DNA from: Psococerastis gibbosa
Lineage: Eukaryota > Arthropoda > Insecta > Psocodea > Psocidae
DNA length: 64,000 bases
Assembly (NCBI GenBank): GCA_963971405.1
Contig: OZ020492.1
Span: 12,016,151 to 12,080,150 of the forward strand
Reading direction: 5' to 3'
Position 1 is the first letter of the stretch; every line of letters starts with the position of its first letter. Of the stretch, positions 1-11,119 are shown in pieces. The notes under the pieces are model-generated. The model saw only the letters and a program-made list of their open reading frames with translations, was not told the origin of the DNA and made no database searches. The translations under genes and the position numbers were made by a program.

Positions 1-420
1 GAGGCAAAATCCGCCCTTGATTTCCATACGGAATTACTGTTTTGAAATAGGCATTGCATCCTGAGTAGGTAAACCTCGAGAGAAATGGGACAAGGGAAAA
101 CAGAAAAATCGGGGAGTCTCTTTGTAAGTAATTTAACAAAAATACATTTTATTTGCCTTATAAATCCCAAAAAACACAAAGCTAAATCCATTAATTTCTT
201 TATGGTTCGTTTGGAAGGAATAGTCGACCTAATAATATTTTTCCCTCAATTGACAATTAACTAATTCTTTTGTGAATTTCTGTGTCTGACAATAGCACGT
301 TTTTTATGCATTTTAAAATTTACAACAAGTCCCCCCCCCCCCCCCGCCGCCATCAAAACCTTTCCAAAACAGTAAGTCTAATAAGTTTAACAGCAAACGC
401 AGCTCCCACTTCAATTTCGG

Positions 421-645
421 GGCATGTGGAGTAGAGGGACAGACTCTGACTTTCACCTGAAAGGTTGCTGGTTCGAGTCCTACACTTCCTACATTTTCTG
501 GCCATGCTTCGGAGGGCATGTAAAGCAGGCAGTCCCGGCCCTTCCTAGTTGAGTGTAAGAGAGGGCTTTATAGCCCTAACTCCGCTAGGTTCGCTTAGTA
601 ATAAAACAAAAAGTCCTTATTTAATTAAAAAAAAAAAAAAAATTG
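421..645 (+). repeat. tRNA-derived SINE, family A (copy 1)
   Basis: The left end has a pol III A-box-like stretch (tgtggagtagagg) and a B box (ggttcgagtcc) about 50 bases later. A non-tRNA body ending in 'gcttagtaataaaacaaaaagtcctta' type sequence and an A-rich run follow. Near-identical bodies occur at 5711, 7587 (minus), 20014, 33971 and 40311. The repeated body, tRNA-like head and A-rich tail together indicate a SINE rather than a tRNA gene. Confidence 0.75.
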
Positions 646-1144
646 TGAACCCAGTACCTATTCATTCTATCTACGGCCCTGCCTATCGTTTTTTAGTTTT
701 TGATAACAAAGGAATCGTTTCTAAGCAGACAGTCCCTGTTGACTAATCCTGTCCAGGAATGCATATTATATGATTCACGAGGTTCAGTTACTTAGATAAG
801 TCGATATTAATCAGCCATGGCGATTATGAGCCAGGAATTCGTTAGATATCTTCTCGATATTCTATTACGGTCTACTGACCTCTGATTCACCAGACACTAT
901 AGCTCTATGCGTGTCAGGGACATAGGATACCACACAGACACACTGTAAATTTTCGCACAGCCCATTCAGGCTATGTATATTTGTTTACTCACGAGTATTT
1001 TTTGTGGACATATTAATTTCCAAAAAATATATTCTGAGGCTTTAGCCTGCCAAATACTGTAAAAAGAGTAGGTATCAATAAAAATTTAGGTCTGTATACA
1101 TAGCAGTGAGCATATGTAAAATTTCGTATGTTATAATTTGTTGA

Positions 1145-1430
1145 AAAGGCAGGGAATTAGAGAAAGGAAGATTATGGAAAAATGGACGGAAACTGAGCCT
1201 CCCCCTTGGACCTTGCCAGGGTGGCATGCAGGATGCTGACTTCTACACAAAATTAATAGTATGGGTACCGGTCAAAACCTGTTTTAATAGCTAGACTTCT
1301 AGAGCATTCATCTAAGTACCGTACGGGAAGATAGAGACTTGGGCCTAACGGATTTGATGTAGGAGTCCGCACACCACATCGGCAAGTTTGACACTCGGGC
1401 TCGAAGGCCGTTTCCGTTGATTTTTCTAAT
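1145..1430. repeat. SINE-like family C pieces, two opposed copies
   Basis: At about 1145-1225 a minus-strand piece reads 'accttgccagggtggcatgc'. At about 1345-1430 a plus-strand piece reads through a 'gactggggttcgaatccc'-like stretch into 'ccgtttccgttgatttttct'. The same modules recur at 41505-41565, 56290-56390, 57670-57750 and 57935-58050. The repeated B-box-like sequence suggests another tRNA-derived SINE. The copies are diverged and the family definition is mine. Confidence 0.45.
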
Positions 1431-1500
1431 CTACTTTCTTTTCAGTAATTCCTTTAAAGTTTCAGTTCTTACATTATTGCATAACCATAATTTTGCGTCT

Positions 1501-1502
1501 AG
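1501..1502 (+). other. Probable splice acceptor of the zinc-finger exon
   Basis: The AG follows 'taattttgcgtctag', and the open frame continues upstream of the first ATG to this point. This fits the start of an exon carrying a short 5' leader or the end of an upstream coding exon. Confidence 0.5.
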
Positions 1503-1517
1503 GTGTGGCCGACAGCA

Positions 1518-2810
1518 ATGGAAGATAAAGTCGATGAGATGTGGGACTGGGAGGGTCTTTCGTCATATTTGGCAGCAGATGACGACATCGGATTCATCCT
1601 CGATGAACAGGGGACTACCATACACTTACCCGAACTTGCTGAGTTACCCGAGTCTGTTGAAGCAAATAATATCGTCGGCAAGTGGGGGAATGATAGCAGT
1701 GTTACCCAATTCAATGAAAATAGTCTTAACCTAGTCGATATTGACAAATTCAGCGAATTACCCGAATTCGATGAATGTAATATCCTCCTTCAGAATTTTC
1801 TAGATCAGCAGGAGGCAGTGGGTCGACGAGTGGACGTGAAACCGATGTTGCAGCGGCAGCGGGTTGTCCAGAATAGCTATAAGTGCGTAGAATGCGGGAA
1901 AATTTTCAAATATAAACAAGCCCTGATCGGCCATTTGACGACACACTTCCTTGATCAGAATCAGCGTTATAATCTGGAAATGGCACAATGTAAAACACTT
2001 AATCCAGTTCAAAAGGAATTTTTTTCGCGGCTGGATCAACTGGCGCCCTTGAATCGGAAGCAATGCGAATTAATTCGGAATCAGTGGAAATGTGATGTTT
2101 GCGGGAAAGTCTACAAATGTGAAGGTTTCCTAGACCGCCACATACTAACACATGACCCCCCTCAGAGTTCACTTTCCAATCTGCAAGAGATACAGAGTCA
2201 AAATCTTGTTCAAGATCAAGGCGTCATACACTCTTCGACGAGTCTGGATGGACTACTGAACCAGAATTCAAAGTCAAAGAATCGGAATCAATATAGCTGT
2301 GGGTTGTGCTGTAAAGTCTTCACAAACAAACGTAACTTTAGACGTCATGAGCTATCACATAAACCTGCATATAAATGCCCTGAATGCGATAAATATTTTC
2401 CCTATCGATATCGTTTGAAGTTGCACATGAATGCTAATCATGGTATCCGCGATCAATATCCTTGCAATGACTGCCGTATAGTATATTTCTCTAAGGAAGG
2501 GCTAAGGTGCCATAGGAAAAAGCATACCGGGCAGTGCGATTTTACCTGTGACATTTGTGGGAGATCATTTCAAACCAGGAGCCGTTTCAATGCACACACC
2601 CTAACTCATTTGGGGAAGAAAAAGTTTGTTTGTGAGTTTAAGGATTGTGGGAAAGCGTTCACCAACAAGACAAACCTGTTGGGCCACAAACAAAAACACA
2701 GTTCTTTTAAGCGATTCCTCTGTGAAATCTGCGGTATAGCATTCAAGCACATGTCCACTTTGAAGGTTCATCAGCGCAAACTCCACACTAATCCTCTGCC
2801 ACAGGTTTAG
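1518..2810 (+). CDS. C2H2 zinc-finger protein, eight fingers (3' exon)
   Basis: A 430-residue reading frame from ATG 1518 to TAG 2808-2810. The N-terminal ~115 residues are acidic and finger-free (it begins MEDKVDEMWDWEGL). Eight C2H2 fingers follow between about residues 121 and 424: YKCVECGK..., WKCDVCGK..., YSCGLCCK..., YKCPECDK..., YPCNDC..., FTCDICGR..., FVCEFKDCGK... and FLCEICG.... The first two are well separated and the rest are closer together. The family binds nucleic acid, usually as nuclear transcription regulators, and the acidic N-terminus could be an effector region (inference). An AG acceptor with a pyrimidine-rich lead ends at 1502, so this is probably the last, main coding exon with an unlocated upstream 5' exon. 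The ATG at 1518 is the first in-frame methionine of the exon, but an upstream exon could add residues. No ZAD, KRAB or BTB domain is visible, and I cannot assign an orthologue. Confidence 0.85.
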   Translation: MEDKVDEMWDWEGLSSYLAADDDIGFILDEQGTTIHLPELAELPESVEANNIVGKWGNDSSVTQFNENSLNLVDIDKFSELPEFDECNILLQNFLDQQEAVGRRVDVKPMLQRQRVVQNSYKCVECGKIFKYKQALIGHLTTHFLDQNQRYNLEMAQCKTLNPVQKEFFSRLDQLAPLNRKQCELIRNQWKCDVCGKVYKCEGFLDRHILTHDPPQSSLSNLQEIQSQNLVQDQGVIHSSTSLDGLLNQNSKSKNRNQYSCGLCCKVFTNKRNFRRHELSHKPAYKCPECDKYFPYRYRLKLHMNANHGIRDQYPCNDCRIVYFSKEGLRCHRKKHTGQCDFTCDICGRSFQTRSRFNAHTLTHLGKKKFVCEFKDCGKAFTNKTNLLGHKQKHSSFKRFLCEICGIAFKHMSTLKVHQRKLHTNPLPQV

Positions 2811-2884
2811 CCAAGAATTCATTGAGGGGGATTATAGTTTATTATGAAGACTGCCCAATTGCCCCCACATTTAATTTAATTTTT

Positions 2885-3075
2885 TATTTTTTTTATTTTT
2901 TATAAAAACGTTAAATCGCATACAAACAATTTAATGAGTGTATCCAATTAACCTCTTCAGCCGCCTCACTAAGTCAATTAATAGGTACTTGTGTCGAGTT
3001 ACGACACGTCTCCGACCGCAAGGTGAGTAGATACTCGTACAAGTACAAGCACGCTACCACATTGCCACCGAAGTT
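2885..3075 (-). repeat. SINE family B (minus-strand copy)
   Basis: On the minus strand a head with an A-box-like 'tggtctggtggtaatgtgct' relative leads to an A-rich tail, seen here as the T-rich stretch at 2878-2902. The core 'gagttacgacacgtctccga' also occurs at 23119-23325, 30526-30701 and 38102-38260. The copy is diverged. Confidence 0.6.
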
Positions 3076-3335
3076 AAAATAATTATGCCATTCTGTGGTC
3101 AGAAATAACAATTCAGCATGTTTTCATTATCATCGTAAAATAAGGGACAAATAAATGGGTCTGCATAGGCGGATTCAAAGTACCACAATGGCGGGGGGGG
3201 GGGGGTGAACTTAGAACTTTCAAATGTGTTGTGCTGGACATCAAATGAAACTGCATGTACTTACTAGTCAACGCCCACCCTCGGCTGGTTAGCCATTTGG
3301 TACGCGCTGACCAGTATCCTCTTGCGGTCTCCTAG

Positions 3336-3520
3336 TTGATGTCCGTTTGGTCTTCCTCGGCTTCCACCAGGGCTGGGCACTCGGGTAGATGCTCCGCATT
3401 CATCTCGCCTTCGTTGCACAGGGGGCAGACGTCCGAAACAAGGACCCCAATGCGATGCAGGTGGGAAGATGAGAGGTGGTCCTGAATACAGAAAAGCTCA
3501 CTGCCCTCGGGAGAGCCCAG
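3336..3520 (-). pseudogene. LINE reverse-transcriptase C-terminal zinc-knuckle remnant
   Basis: The minus-strand translation reads HLHRIGVLVSDVCPLCNEG followed by EMNAEHLPECPAL. This is the CxxC...H...C pattern seen at the end of some non-LTR reverse transcriptases. It is a short isolated piece with no RT core nearby. Related endings lie at 32925-33175 and 41370-41505. Confidence 0.55.
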
Positions 3521-4837
3521 CGTATTGGCGAGTCAAAATGGGCAAAACTGTGCGTACTCGTAGAGTACCTACTAAAAATTAAAAAATTAGCTTTCATTTG
3601 AGGTATCATCATAATCCATTATTGCACAAATTTTGTCAGGAGAGTTGGTATTTGCTATGCAATCTTAAATTTCTAGAGTAGGTACCAGAAGCCTCAGGCT
3701 ACAAGACGTGATAAAAATTTATGTCAAATGAAAGGCGTTATAAAAAGAGCTTTCATTTGATAACAAACACAACATATGCTTACATTTGACAATTTTGGGG
3801 TAGGCTACCGTCCTGTGTGGTACTTTGAGTAAACCTATGCAAACCTACGTAAGACCATAGAAAAGGCTAACCACTACTGTATGATAGGTATTTTTTACCG
3901 TATCTCAATATTCCCCAAAAAACCTGTTTACACTTTTAACTTACGTTTTCCGGGGCTCCTTGGAAAGTTTTTGCTGGATGGGAATCCCTGCCATAACGGG
4001 TCCCTATATAACTTGGGCGTCTATCCTATCTTCCTGTAGTTACGGATTTTAAAAAAAAAGACGTGCCACTGTGCACCACAGCAAGAGTAAGTTATAGAAC
4101 TTATTTTCTGAGTGGGCACATTTAACATCAGCTTACCGTCTTATGCTACACCGCGGATTGTGAAATTTGTGTTTTTGCACTGCTTTCATCCATATTAGGC
4201 TAGCTAGACAGATGGCCCTCTGCGGATCAGTTCATCAACAATTCCTGGTTGTGACCCAGGATTAGCGGGCAGTCTCCACCGTAAGCCCAATACCGTCCAA
4301 ATTAACTGGAATGTGGATAATACAAGGGACACACCATTTCCAATTGCAGAAATTGCCCCTCAATTAGCCTACTCGCTCCCGTCTTGTTCATTGAAAACTT
4401 TATGGAATTTTTTTTAACTGTTTTATTACACAATATATTTCATATATTTTTTTTTGTTGAAATATTTCACTAGGCCTACATAAAAAAGTTCAATAAAATA
4501 ATGCCCCTGCAGCGTTTTTTTCTTAAAAATTCATGAGGGCTCTTATTGACTCACAGCAATTTTTTATGTAGGCTATTGAAATTTTTAGGATTGTCATCTT
4601 TCTCAAAAATATATAAATTTTTAAACATTATCAAATGTTGGCTTATCCTTTCCCAAACAGCTGTTGCACAACAAAATCGACTTCATACGTTGGCTATCAG
4701 TTACGGGTTAAGGTTAGGTAGGCCTAGTGCTTAGGCCTAGTATTAAAACTCATAAACAAAAGTGAAGCACATCAATTTATGAGTTTAGGTCGTGAAAATG
4801 TCTGACCCTGATTGATAGAGCACAATAAGGCGGTTAA

Positions 4838-5215
4838 GAGTGTACAGCCCGTAGGAAAGTGGTAGCCCGAAATTTAATACTTTTTATTTAATTAACTAAA
4901 CATGCTATTAAAGATTTGGCTCATCAAAGTTGTAGAAGACTACTTCATGCATCATATAATAAAGTATTTTTAGTTTTCCAAATTGTAGTTTTTTTGATAA
5001 AATCGATTATACGTGAAAAGTTATTGTTTATAAAATATTTGCATGTTTATGAAAAAACAACAATTTCGAAAATTAAAAATATCTTATAATATGATGCATG
5101 AAGTAGTCTTCCACAACTTTGATGAGTCAAATCTTTAATAACATACTTAGTTAATTAAATAAAAAATAAAAAGTATTAAATTTCGGGCTGCCAATTTCCT
5201 ACGGGCTGTACACTC
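4838..5215. mobile_element. TTAA-flanked palindromic MITE (family T1)
   Basis: The ends are inverted repeats: the left begins GAGTGTACAGCCCGTAGG and the right end is its complement. The palindrome extends inward for more than 150 bases on each side around an AT-rich centre. It is flanked by TTAA (4834-4837) and ATAA (5216-5219). There is no coding capacity. A sister copy at 28069-28693 has TTAA on both sides. Confidence 0.8.
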
Positions 5216-5710
5216 ATAAAGAGGAATGATAACTACCCTATAGCTGCCATTACCTCCACTACATTAGCAGGGACGGATCCAGCCCATTGGGGGGGGGGCA
5301 GCCCCTTCTGAATCAGTTACCGCAGCAGAAAGCAGAAAACGACAGATGTAGGTGACCGGGTCATGTCGAGCGAATGGATGGAATCAAGGTGCTGAAGAAA
5401 GGCTGCAGAGCCAGGTAATTCTAATCTAAAAAAATGACTCTAATTAATTTGTCACATAGGCCTAGTCGTATTCAATAGAAATCGACTGATTTTTTAATTA
5501 AAAGTATAGGCTACTAAAAGTATCAGGCCTATGTTGTAACTCTTACGATAAAGTGTAAGCCAGGCCCATGGCAGCCTAGCCGTCAAATTATATTTCCAGT
5601 AGGCTATAGACAGTCATGACTTTGTTACACTTGCAGGACTGATGGAAGTAGGTATAATTCAAATACATTTCAGAATACAATTTCCAGCAGTACTACCTAA
5701 GTCGACGGCG

Positions 5711-5843
5711 ATGAGCTTCGGAGGGCATGTAAAGCAGGCGATCCTGGGTCTTCCTTGTTGAGTGTATAAGAGAGGCCTTTATAGCCCTAACTCCACTAGA
5801 TTGGCTCAGTAATAGAACAAAAAGTCAATATTTATTTATTTAT
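5711..5843 (+). repeat. SINE family A, 5'-truncated copy
   Basis: It starts within the body ('cttcggagggcatgtaaagc') and runs to the 'aataga acaaaaagtc' end and T/A-rich tail. The pol III head is missing, as expected for a truncated retroposed copy. Confidence 0.65.
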
Positions 5844-5967
5844 GAGCCTAACCATTGTGTGGGAGTGTTGTGCGAGCAACAGTCATCTTACAAATGAAAT
5901 ATTCGAATGCTGCATGTCATTTGTGCATAAGAAGACTGATGTCAGTGAGTATAGTTTTACGAGTATA

Positions 5968-6144
5968 CAAGGCCGTAGCCAGGATTTTTTTCGGGGGGGG
6001 GGGGGGTTTATAGAAGTTTCATTGGGTATTACATAGTGGTTTTTATTTTTCCTCTCAGAATCCGATGCTATCTAGTATCAAGCCATTTCATTTCGGGGGG
6101 GGGGGGGGGGGGGGGGGTTCAACCCCCCCTTGGCTACGGCCTTG
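5968..6144. mobile_element. Poly-G foldback element with perfect 8-bp target duplication (hAT-like)
   Basis: The terminal repeats are CAAGGCCGTAGCCAGG on the left and CTTGGCTACGGCCTTG on the right. Each is followed internally by a long G run or a C run. The 8-mer cgagtata occurs immediately on both sides (5960-5967 and 6145-6152), a perfect target-site duplication. The size, 8-bp duplication and CA...TG ends fit a non-autonomous hAT element. There is no transposase. Confidence 0.8.
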
Positions 6145-6284
6145 CGAGTATATTATTAGCATTGTACACTGTAGGCACAGTGAACAGTCCATACCTGTAT
6201 GTGTGGCAATCAGGGCAGTGCGGTAGACTTGAAAATGGCGCCCCTTTCCGAAAAAGCTACAGTACATATAGTAATGTAATTTTT

Positions 6285-6480
6285 TGAAGGACTTTTTATG
6301 GACCCAGGCCTACGTATAGTGGCTCATATCCAATGCCAACGATCCCCATGGATTTCAGATATTATTTGTATGCGGTTTCCGTATGAATTTTGGTCATTGG
6401 CATACTGGTATTCGTTCTCGATGTCAGCCTACACCGGCTACACGCGATAATGGACAAGCTCAGCCAGCCTTACCATTAAC
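6285..6480 (+). repeat. Dispersed repeat D
   Basis: A block containing 'gaattttggtcattggcata' resembles sequence at 22735-22925 (opposite orientation), 24715-24775 and 42125-42290. No coding potential or clear ends are visible, so I cannot classify it. Confidence 0.45.
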
Positions 6481-6945
6481 GCAATGAAACAGGCGAAAGC
6501 ATGACTTAGTCAATTACAGATACAAGTCAACTGTAAGTAAAACAATAAGGTCTTACACATGATTTTGTCAAGCAGGCGAGTTTAGATAACTTTTTCTTAT
6601 AATGGGAAATATTAAACAAGCATTTATTAGGCAACCATGGCAACCAGTCAGTTGAACAGCTGACCAGTGGCATAGGAAGGATTTTTTTTTTTTTGGGGGG
6701 TGGGGTTCAGTTTTTAAAAAGTTTGCCCGCTTACGATAGGTTTTCGAATGGGGTTGTGTTTCATTTGGCGCTCCCCCCTCCCCGTATTTTCGTAAAATAG
6801 TGGAAAAGAGGAAAGCCGTTCTCATGGACGACGTACGCATCATCTAATTAGGGGCATGATCTCAAATTCCCCACCCGCGGGGCCGAGAAAAAATAGGCCT
6901 GAAATTGTGGTGTTTTACACATTTTGATGTATATACCTATATACG

Positions 6946-7117
6946 CAGGGTCGTGCCCAGGGGGGTGGTCCATGGGGTCTGGACCCCCCCCCCCCGAAAT
7001 AAATTGTTGTATGTAAACCTGCTTGTTTTGAAGAATTTATCCATTACTTCATTAATAAATTACGTTAAAAAAAATTGGACCCCCCCCCCCCGAAATCAAA
7101 ATCTGGGCACGGCCTTG
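6946..7117. mobile_element. Second poly-G/C foldback element with perfect 8-bp duplication (hAT-like)
   Basis: The ends CAGGGTCGTGCCCAGG and CTGGGCACGGCCTTG are inverted repeats. Both flanks carry tatatacg (6938-6945 and 7118-7125), a perfect 8-bp duplication. Internally each arm carries a C run next to a 'cgaaat' motif, as in the 5968 element, but the terminal sequence differs. Confidence 0.8.
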
Positions 7118-7389
7118 TATATACGGCTTGTAACGTATTCTAATAATGTTTAGGTTTTACAGCCGAAGAATTGTAGACCTACTGCGGGAAAAGGGGGCCC
7201 AGGGGTCTTCCCCGGGAGAATTATTTTGAAAAAGAATAGGCCCAAAATAGTGGAATTTACGCACTTTGAAAGCAGTAATGTTTACGTTTTACATGTGAAG
7301 AATATTACAGCTAACAAGGGGGCCGAGGGCTACCTCGGGGACTGAGAGGGACCAGGGTCTCCCCGGCGAATTTATTTAGATAAATATCT

Positions 7390-7485
7390 AAAAAATTTGC
7401 TATTTTGTTGAATTTGGGGGGGGGTCCGGACCCCGCTGCCCCCCCCCCCCCCCCCCCCCGGGCTACGCCACTGCACCTGACTATG
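7390..7485. repeat. Poly-G/C-rich element fragment
   Basis: G and C runs surround 'ggtccggacccc' and end with 'gggctacgccactgcac'. This looks like one arm of another poly-G element, but a matching arm and duplication were not found. Runs this long are also prone to sequencing error. Confidence 0.35.
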
Positions 7486-7586
7486 AATCGGAAGGTGGAG
7501 ATTCAACAATCGTGTTGCATTAATTAATAATAACTTAATAATTAATAAATAAAAATATGGGATATCTGGCGTGAAGTGTACGCCGA

Positions 7587-7780
7587 TAAATAAATAAGGA
7601 CTTTTTGTTCTATTACTAAGCGAACCTAGCGGAGTTAGGGCTATTCTATTCACTTTCACTCAACAAGGAAGGCCCGGGATCACCTTCGAAGCAAGGCCAG
7701 AAAATTTAGGTAATGTGGGACTCGGAACCATCAACCTTACCGGTGAAAGTCAGAGTCCGTACCACTAATCTATGTGTCTT
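7587..7780 (-). repeat. SINE family A (minus-strand copy)
   Basis: The family body appears in reverse, from 'ggactttttgttctattac' through the complement of the B box near 7709-7720 to the complement of the A box near 7765. The copy is close to full length. Confidence 0.65.
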
Positions 7781-7789
7781 ACCGAAGGC

Positions 7790-9240
7790 AGTGGTACGCC
7801 TCTGGACGGCTTGGACTACTACTACTACTACTAATAATAAAATTCCCAAAATGAATCAGTTACATAGAAAGTTTTTTTCTTTGGGTCCCTTACTATTGTG
7901 CAGCCATTTTGCACGTGGAGGCAAGGTGCGAAAACAATATAAAAAGTGAAGGTACATAAGTAAGTATTAAAGTTACATTTGAGGTCCCTCTGCCTACTTT
8001 ATAGTAAATAACATTATTCTTCGGGCGTGGTGTGTTGGACCTGCTGACAATGAGCCTGAGTGAGTAGCATTGTATGAAGCCGGAAGCAGGGGAACGAAAC
8101 CAGGCTCGGAGAGGCCGAAGGCAGAGGCGTTAAGTTTTAGAATGATGGCGGGGGGAAAACTAAGTAGACCTTATGACGTCATCAGGCAGGATAAGGAAAA
8201 ATTGAAAATATAAGAGCAAAATAGTAGGAGTTTACGCATTTTAATAGTAGTAAAGTATAGCAGTAGATTTTACAAAGCTAAAAAAGGAATGCCTATATTC
8301 ATATTGCTGCAAAAGGGACCATGAACCACGTCTTACAATGCTCGAGGCTGGGGGGGGGGGGGGAGCAAAGCCCCCCAAATGGATCTGGGGGGGGGCAAGT
8401 TAGACCGTGCCCCCCACCCCAACTTTACGCCCCTGGCCGAAGGGATCCAGAGGAAGTGGATATGGCCGGCGTATTCATGATGTGAATATAAGTTCCTATA
8501 TACCTGGTATACAGATTAACCTCTTCTTAGTCCTTAGGGTAAGAAACATTATTGTTGTATAGCGTGTGTAAGTTAAGTTAGGATTAAGTGTTCTATGGTA
8601 CCTCAGACTCACCATGACCTCTGAGTCTGGGGCATCATACAACACGCGACACATAAGATAAATAAATTTCCGCCTTCCCACCTACGTTATACCTACGTAT
8701 TAAGTGCTACCCTCGCACGCCGCTGGCATGAGGCCTGAGGGGGCACATCAGCTTCTGTCTACTTAAGCAAAACATTAAGAAAATACACGAATTCTTATTC
8801 TTATTTTTACCTTGAAATATTAAATATAAAACAACTGCATACAATTAAAGTCATTTCTCTGACAAGAATTTTAACATTGAAACAGATAACAACACACACA
8901 AGGTCAATATGAAACCAGCCTGGAACAAATACGGGGATAGGTTAAATAGTATAACAAATATTTTTAATGAATTGCCAATATACAATAATACAACTTCAAA
9001 AAAAAACCAAAATATGAGAAATAAAAAGGAAAATAACAAAATGGCTCTTGAACCAAAATAGTTTGTTTTAAAATTAATTTTAAAAACTTTACTTTTTACT
9101 TAAATTTATTATTTAAAGGGTATGAAACTGATTTGAAATGATAACTAGGTTCTTTGCTAACACAGACGTGAAATAGAAATCATGTTGCGTAAAGTTTTTG
9201 TAAATTAATAAAAGTGTTTAGGTATAAAAGAAACAGCCTA
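7790..9240. other. Intergenic spacer without a supported gene
   Basis: The stretch holds a short (cta)n run near 7818, G/C-rich fragments resembling poly-G element arms at 8350-8435, and otherwise AT-rich sequence. No frame here shows convincing protein similarity or splice structure. Confidence 0.5.
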
Positions 9241-9269
9241 AAACAACATTACTGTTTCCTGAGTTTGGA

Positions 9270-9506
9270 GTGCCAACCTTAAAACTGGCATATAGACGTC
9301 AATTACTTTATTTTATTTTCAAAATGCTTGATAACATAAACCAAGAGGAGAACAAGATTGGAAGAGAGCCGCATCCTCATCCGAATGCACAACATTTATT
9401 CCGCTCCAAAATTGCATTCAACATCCTGCCAATCGACGTAAAATCACTTTCTTGTTTCAAAATGTTTAAGAGTACAGTCCTGAAATTGCAAGAAATTACT
9501 TATTAG
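9270..9506 (+). pseudogene. Decayed CR1-group LINE reverse-transcriptase C-terminus
   Basis: The frame contains LFRSKIAFNILPIDVKSL followed by SCFKMFKSTVLKL. This matches the end of CR1-group ORF2 proteins (compare the C-terminus of the LINE at 46968: LFNSLPIEIKVLRSSKHF). The rest of the RT is absent, so this is a 5'-truncated insertion. Confidence 0.6.
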
Positions 9507-9815
9507 TATGGTTAAAAAGGAAGGAATAAAGCAACAACGAAAACCTAATTTGTAAATCGCATTATCACAAGTATCTAACCTATTGATATACTAAATACTA
9601 TAACATACATAGGGGCCCATCAGAGAAATCGAAAGGGTCCCTTCCTACCTTCTTTTACTTATGTAAACTCGAAGCATTAGCACAGCAGAAAATAATAAGT
9701 AAAATATTAATATTTGTTATATTGTAAATTCGTATATTGTATGAAGGAAGGGGTTCACTACGCCTCTGATTAAGTAACCTTATATTTATCCTTCCTGACT
9801 CAACGAGGAATGAAT

Positions 9816-9845
9816 TTAGTAGTAGTAGTAGTAGTAGTAGTAGAG
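9816..9845. repeat. (TAG)n microsatellite
   Basis: Uninterrupted agt/tag triplets, about ten units. Confidence 0.9.
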
Positions 9846-9905
9846 TAGTGTCAGGAGGGAGAAGCAATTTATGGACATTTAAAAAAAGGAAATTTATTTG
9901 TTTAC

Positions 9906-10043
9906 CCGTACCGGATTGATTCCCGTCCAGTCGTGTTTTTGGACCTCCTTTGACCGGTGTTGAGTTAGCTGCCTTAGAGGATAGATTATTTTTAATGGTC
10001 ACACGAATATAGGGGCGGTCCGGATCCGGTTCGATAGGCTTGT
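9906..10043 (-). other. Tandem exon-like block X, copy 4 (most 3')
   Basis: On the minus strand the block is entered by a T-rich acceptor ending in ttttttag and left at a GT donor (gtaaac). It is 138 bases (46 codons), open, and phase 1 at both ends. It encodes a version of the shared module containing IRVTIKNNLSSKAANSTPVK. It is the most diverged and shortest of the four copies, and its donor is the weakest. Confidence 0.45.
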
Positions 10044-10336
10044 CTAAAAAACAAAAAAAATACAAGCTTTCTACAAACGCAGACCATTCCTGCCCCTGAA
10101 TTACTTCTAATCTATGAAATCGGTTTAATGCACTCAATTGTGTCTTTCTATAGGAAAAATAATTGAATAGAAAATGCAAATTTACTACAAAAGCTGCATT
10201 TTAATTCATTGCCATGTATTCACATTTTTGGTGGCCAGGAAAAATGTATTAATTAATTTAGTCAAAATATCCAGGCGTTTTTGTTAACAAATTTTTTGAA
10301 AATCTCTATATGATTTCCTTAATTTAATAAAACATC

Positions 10337-10775
10337 GAAAATTTATTTTTTCAACGAATCTTTTCATCGATACTTCGTATCTTCAGGAATCTCATAGTTA
10401 CTAAATAGAGCAAAAAACCCAAGCCAGCAGCTTTTCCTGGGAAGATTTTGGTTGAAGGTAAAATAATTTTTTTTGTAGACATTTTGCGTGGTGCCACCAT
10501 TATCATTTCACATCCTGTTGTTACTATTATTATTGTATTATAAAATAGGATACAACTATTTTTGACGACATTAATTAATTTCTCATTCCACAGCTTCAAA
10601 AATATGAAAGTGGTCAAATGGAAAAATTCAAGCGTTCTCAAAAAGGGGTCCATGTTAGACTGCTTTAACAAGTCGAATGAAATCTTTTTCAACGTTGCTG
10701 ATTTAAGAGTAGCTGCTGAATCCGCCTGTCTCTTTCTCCAATGCTGAGTGAGCTTTCTGAGAGGATGAGTATTTG
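10337..10775 (-). other. Block Y of the tandem array, copy 1
   Basis: This long open stretch on the minus strand lies between two copies of block X. It encodes RKLTQHWRKRQ... and further on KLWNEKLINVV. A second, less open copy is at 11950-12420, a short piece at 11300-11430, and a stray fragment near 20609-20690. No family is recognised. It could be an exon, an untranslated part of the repeat unit, or a decayed element. Confidence 0.35.
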
Positions 10776-10939
10776 GACCCCTTGAAATCGTATAAGATTG
10801 CAAAGCAACAAAATAAAAACGGTCACGACTGCTCTCCTATATAAATAGTATCATCTAATCAAGCATTCCCTGTTGTTGGAAGCTTTTGGTGGAAAGTCTG
10901 ACATTAGGCGCAAAACCGACAGCAGATTTCTTTCCCTAC

Positions 10940-11119
10940 CTTTATAAAGCATCTTGATTGTTGGTTCATGTAGGGTCTTCTTAAGACTTCGAAGACTTTC
11001 CGACATCGTTCCTACGCGTTTGACGGGTGTTGATTGAGCTGCCACAGAGGATAGATTATTTTTAATGGTCACGCGTATATTGGGGAGATCACTAGACGTA
11101 TCCGGTTCGGTCGGCTTGG
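10940..11119 (-). other. Tandem exon-like block X, copy 3
   Basis: The acceptor is a run of T followed by AG and the donor is aaag|gtaggg. The block is 180 bases (60 codons), open, and phase 1 at both ends. It encodes KPTEPDTSSDLPNIRVTIKN followed by a lysine- and serine-rich tail ending MLYK. The splice signals sit at the same places as in copies 1 and 2. Confidence 0.5.

Noticed and set aside
313..519. Glycine-rich minus-strand open frame
   Set aside because: The glycine run comes from a C tract, and the rest is the reverse of a SINE family A copy.
5842..6287. Two open frames across the poly-G element
   Set aside because: They read through homopolymers of a foldback element and have no protein similarity.
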